Origin: Marthasterias glacialis
Lineage: Eukaryota > Echinodermata > Asteroidea > Forcipulatida > Asteriidae
Length of the DNA stretch: 64,000 nt
Reading direction: 5' to 3'
NCBI GenBank assembly: GCA_911728455.2
Contig: OU452233.1
Coordinates: forward strand, 14,761,214-14,825,213
Shown here: piece by piece, positions 62,401 to 64,000 of the stretch
Layout: every line of letters starts with the position of its first letter
Numbering within the stretch: position 1 is the first letter of the stretch
The notes under the pieces: model-generated
The model's input: only the letters and a program-made list of their open reading frames with translations
What the model was told of the DNA's origin: nothing
The model's database searches: none
Translations under genes and position numbers: made by a program

Positions 62401-64000
62401 CGTTGCTAAGTCTTGTTTTCACTCTGTTACAGCTTCGTGTACAAAAGTGCCATTAGACAGGCGTTTGAAGCGCATTCGGAGCAACCCCGCTCCCTGGTGA
62501 TTTTAAGGCGTAAGATGGCCCTGGCTTGCCGGGAAAACCAGATTTTCGGATGCAGGACTATGGCAGCTAACTGCAGGTACAAGAAATTTCTCTCTAGCCC
62601 CATTATATCTGGAGTTATTGGCCGTGGCGCTGCCGACTTCTGTTTTCGGCTTTTCTTTTTTGCTGGCATAGGTCCAGCACACACGTAGCGGCCTTGGCTA
62701 TTGTTGACGTACACACAGCATGGCCGTATGAACTGGACATCCTCGGGGTGTCCTCACTCCGGGGTCCCTGGCATCCTCCCTGTTTATTTGGCATCCCCAA
62801 GACCAACATTTTCGGATAGCCCATGAACAGGGCTCTCCAACCGTGTCAGACTTGTCAGTTTCCCGCCAATACTTTGGGAGATAGAGCCGTTGCTAAGTCT
62901 TGCTTTCACTCTGTTACAGCTTCGTGTACAAAAGTGCCATTAGACAGGCGTTTGAAGCGCATTCGGAGCATCCCCGCTCCCTGGTGATTTCAAGGCGGAA
63001 GATGGCCCTGGCTGGCCGGGAAAACCCGATTTTCGGATGCAGGACTATGGCAGCTAACTGCAGGTACAAGAAATTTCTGTCTAGCCCCATTATATCTGGA
63101 GTTATTGGCCGTGGCGCTGCCGACTTCTGTTTTCGGCATTTTTTTTGCTGCTTCGGTCCAGCACACACGTAGCGGCCTTGGCTATTGTTGACGTACACAC
63201 AGCATGGCCGTATGAACTGGACATCCTCGGGGTGTCCTCACTCTGCGGTCCCTGGCATCCTCCCTGTTTACTCGGCAGCCCCAAGACCAACATTTTCGGA
63301 AAGCCCACGAACAGGGCTTTTTAACCGTGTCAGACTTGTCAGTTGCCCGCCAATACTTTGGGAGATAAAGCCGTTGCTAAGTCTTGTTTTACCTCTGTTA
63401 CAGCTTCGTGTACAAAAGTGCCATTAGACAGGCGTTTGAAGCGCGTTCGGAGCATCCCCGCTCCCTGGTGAGTTCAAGGCGGAAGATGGCCCTGGCTTGC
63501 CGGGAAAACCAGATTTTCGGATGCAGGACTATGGCAGCTAACTGCAGGTACAAGAAATTTCTCTCTAGCCGCATTATATCTGGAGTTATTGGCCGTGGCG
63601 CTTCCGACTTCTTTTTTCGGCATTTTTTTTTTGCTGCTTCGGTCCAGCACACACGTAGCGGCCGTGGCTATTGTTGACGTACACACAGCATGGCCGTATG
63701 AACTGGACATCCTCGGGGTGTCCTCAGTCCGCGGTCCCTGGCATCCTCCCTGTTTACTCAGCAGCCCCAAGACCAACATTTTCGGAAAGCCCATGAACAG
63801 GGCTCTCCAACCGTGTCAGACTTGTCAGTTTCCCGCCAATACTTTGGGAGATCGAGCCGTTGCTAAGTCTTGTTTTCACTCTGTTACAGCTTCGTGTACA
63901 AAAGTGCCATTAGACAGGCGTTTGAAGCGCATTCGGAGCATCCCCGCTCCCTGGTGATTTCAAGGCAGAAGATGGCCCTGGCTGGCCGGGAAAACCAGAT
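59493..64000 (+). repeat. Ten mixed monomers to the window end, last one partial
   Basis: Units start at 59493, 59980, 60466, 60952, 61439, 61926, 62413, 62900, 63384 and 63870 (cut at 64000). Unit 59980 has an 11-T tract and an altered end, aatacttatgagatag near 60434-60449. Unit 60466 ends with tttgggtatagagcc near 60928, one base short. Unit 62413 has ggcttttcttttttgctggcatagg near 62649. Unit 63384 resembles 7242 and 9184 (gaagcgcgttcgg, cagtccgcgg), and the start of 63870 resembles 925 and 3355. Confidence 0.85.

Larger units (their letters stand above)
1..64000 (+). repeat. Satellite DNA array, ~486-bp monomer, single orientation
   Basis: The window is a continuous head-to-tail array. 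The motif ttgttttcactctgttacag, or a close variant, recurs at 440, 925, 1412, 1899, 2383 and so on to 63870, with spacing of 484-488 bp. The exceptions are one 129-bp unit and one unit containing 100 Ns. I count 132 unit starts. No unit is inverted and no foreign sequence interrupts the array. Most units share at least roughly 95% identity by eye, and some distant units are almost identical. Each unit has one PstI site (CTGCAG, for example 9342-9347) unless mutated, so a PstI ladder of about 486 bp is expected. Tandem non-coding monomers with higher-order structure are typical of eukaryotic centromeric or pericentromeric satellites. That location is inferred, and the family and species are not recognised. 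Confidence 0.97.

Noticed and set aside
1..64000. CRISPR array or bacterial repeat region
   Set aside because: The unit is about 486 bp with no short repeat/unique spacer alternation and no cas genes; variation is spread along the whole unit.
1..64000. Transposon, LTR or rDNA spacer origin
   Set aside because: I see no terminal repeats, target-site duplications, transposase or reverse transcriptase frames, and no rRNA sequence in the window. An ancestral link cannot be excluded without a database search.

Overview
The whole window is one uninterrupted, head-to-tail array of a single satellite repeat with a monomer of about 486 bp (484-488 bp). I recognise no protein-coding gene, RNA gene, transposon or CRISPR array. 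Using the conserved T-rich motif that precedes 'ctgttacag' as the unit boundary, I place 132 unit starts between 440 and 63870, plus a partial unit at 1-439. All units have the same orientation. The array runs off both ends, so it is longer than 64 kb. This is eukaryotic heterochromatin-type DNA, plausibly centromeric or pericentromeric. I cannot name the species or match the monomer to a satellite family I know. Near-equal base composition, many CpGs, and numerous unit-to-unit differences that are CpG transitions suggest, weakly, a genome with some CpG methylation. || Layout: a near-identical pentamer higher-order repeat (HOR, 2,430 bp) at 440-6271; a dimer/tetramer pattern (970-972 / 1,942 bp) at 6272-10154; a trimer-like region with a chimeric unit at 10155-14050; mixed units with one exactly duplicated monomer (15511-16484) and a dimer HOR (17456-19397); a trimer (1,455-1,457 bp) seen five times (18914, 28634, 33106, 34563, 36018), the last three in tandem; a large duplicated block (23772-28633 against 30190-33105) that differs by one extra tetramer; a 100-N assembly gap at 29756-29855; mixed units at 37473-48662; a 1,460-bp trimer register at 48663-54502; and a rearranged segment at 55475-59492 with a truncated 129-bp unit and a chimeric unit. 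Several nested HOR periods and visible crossover junctions indicate active unequal exchange and gene conversion. || Within each monomer: a possible branch point, polypyrimidine tract and CAG (3' splice-like); a 144-bp (48-codon) open cassette ending in CAG|GTACAAG (5' splice-like); a TGCCGA/TCGGCA hairpin followed by a T-run of variable length that sets most of the monomer length; and a 9-bp dyad (GGAAAGCCC-N7-GGGCTTTCC), perfect in some unit classes and shortened in others. The exon-like layout is the most unusual feature, but the sequence variation argues against protein-level selection. Long reading frames on both strands are by-products of the repeat.
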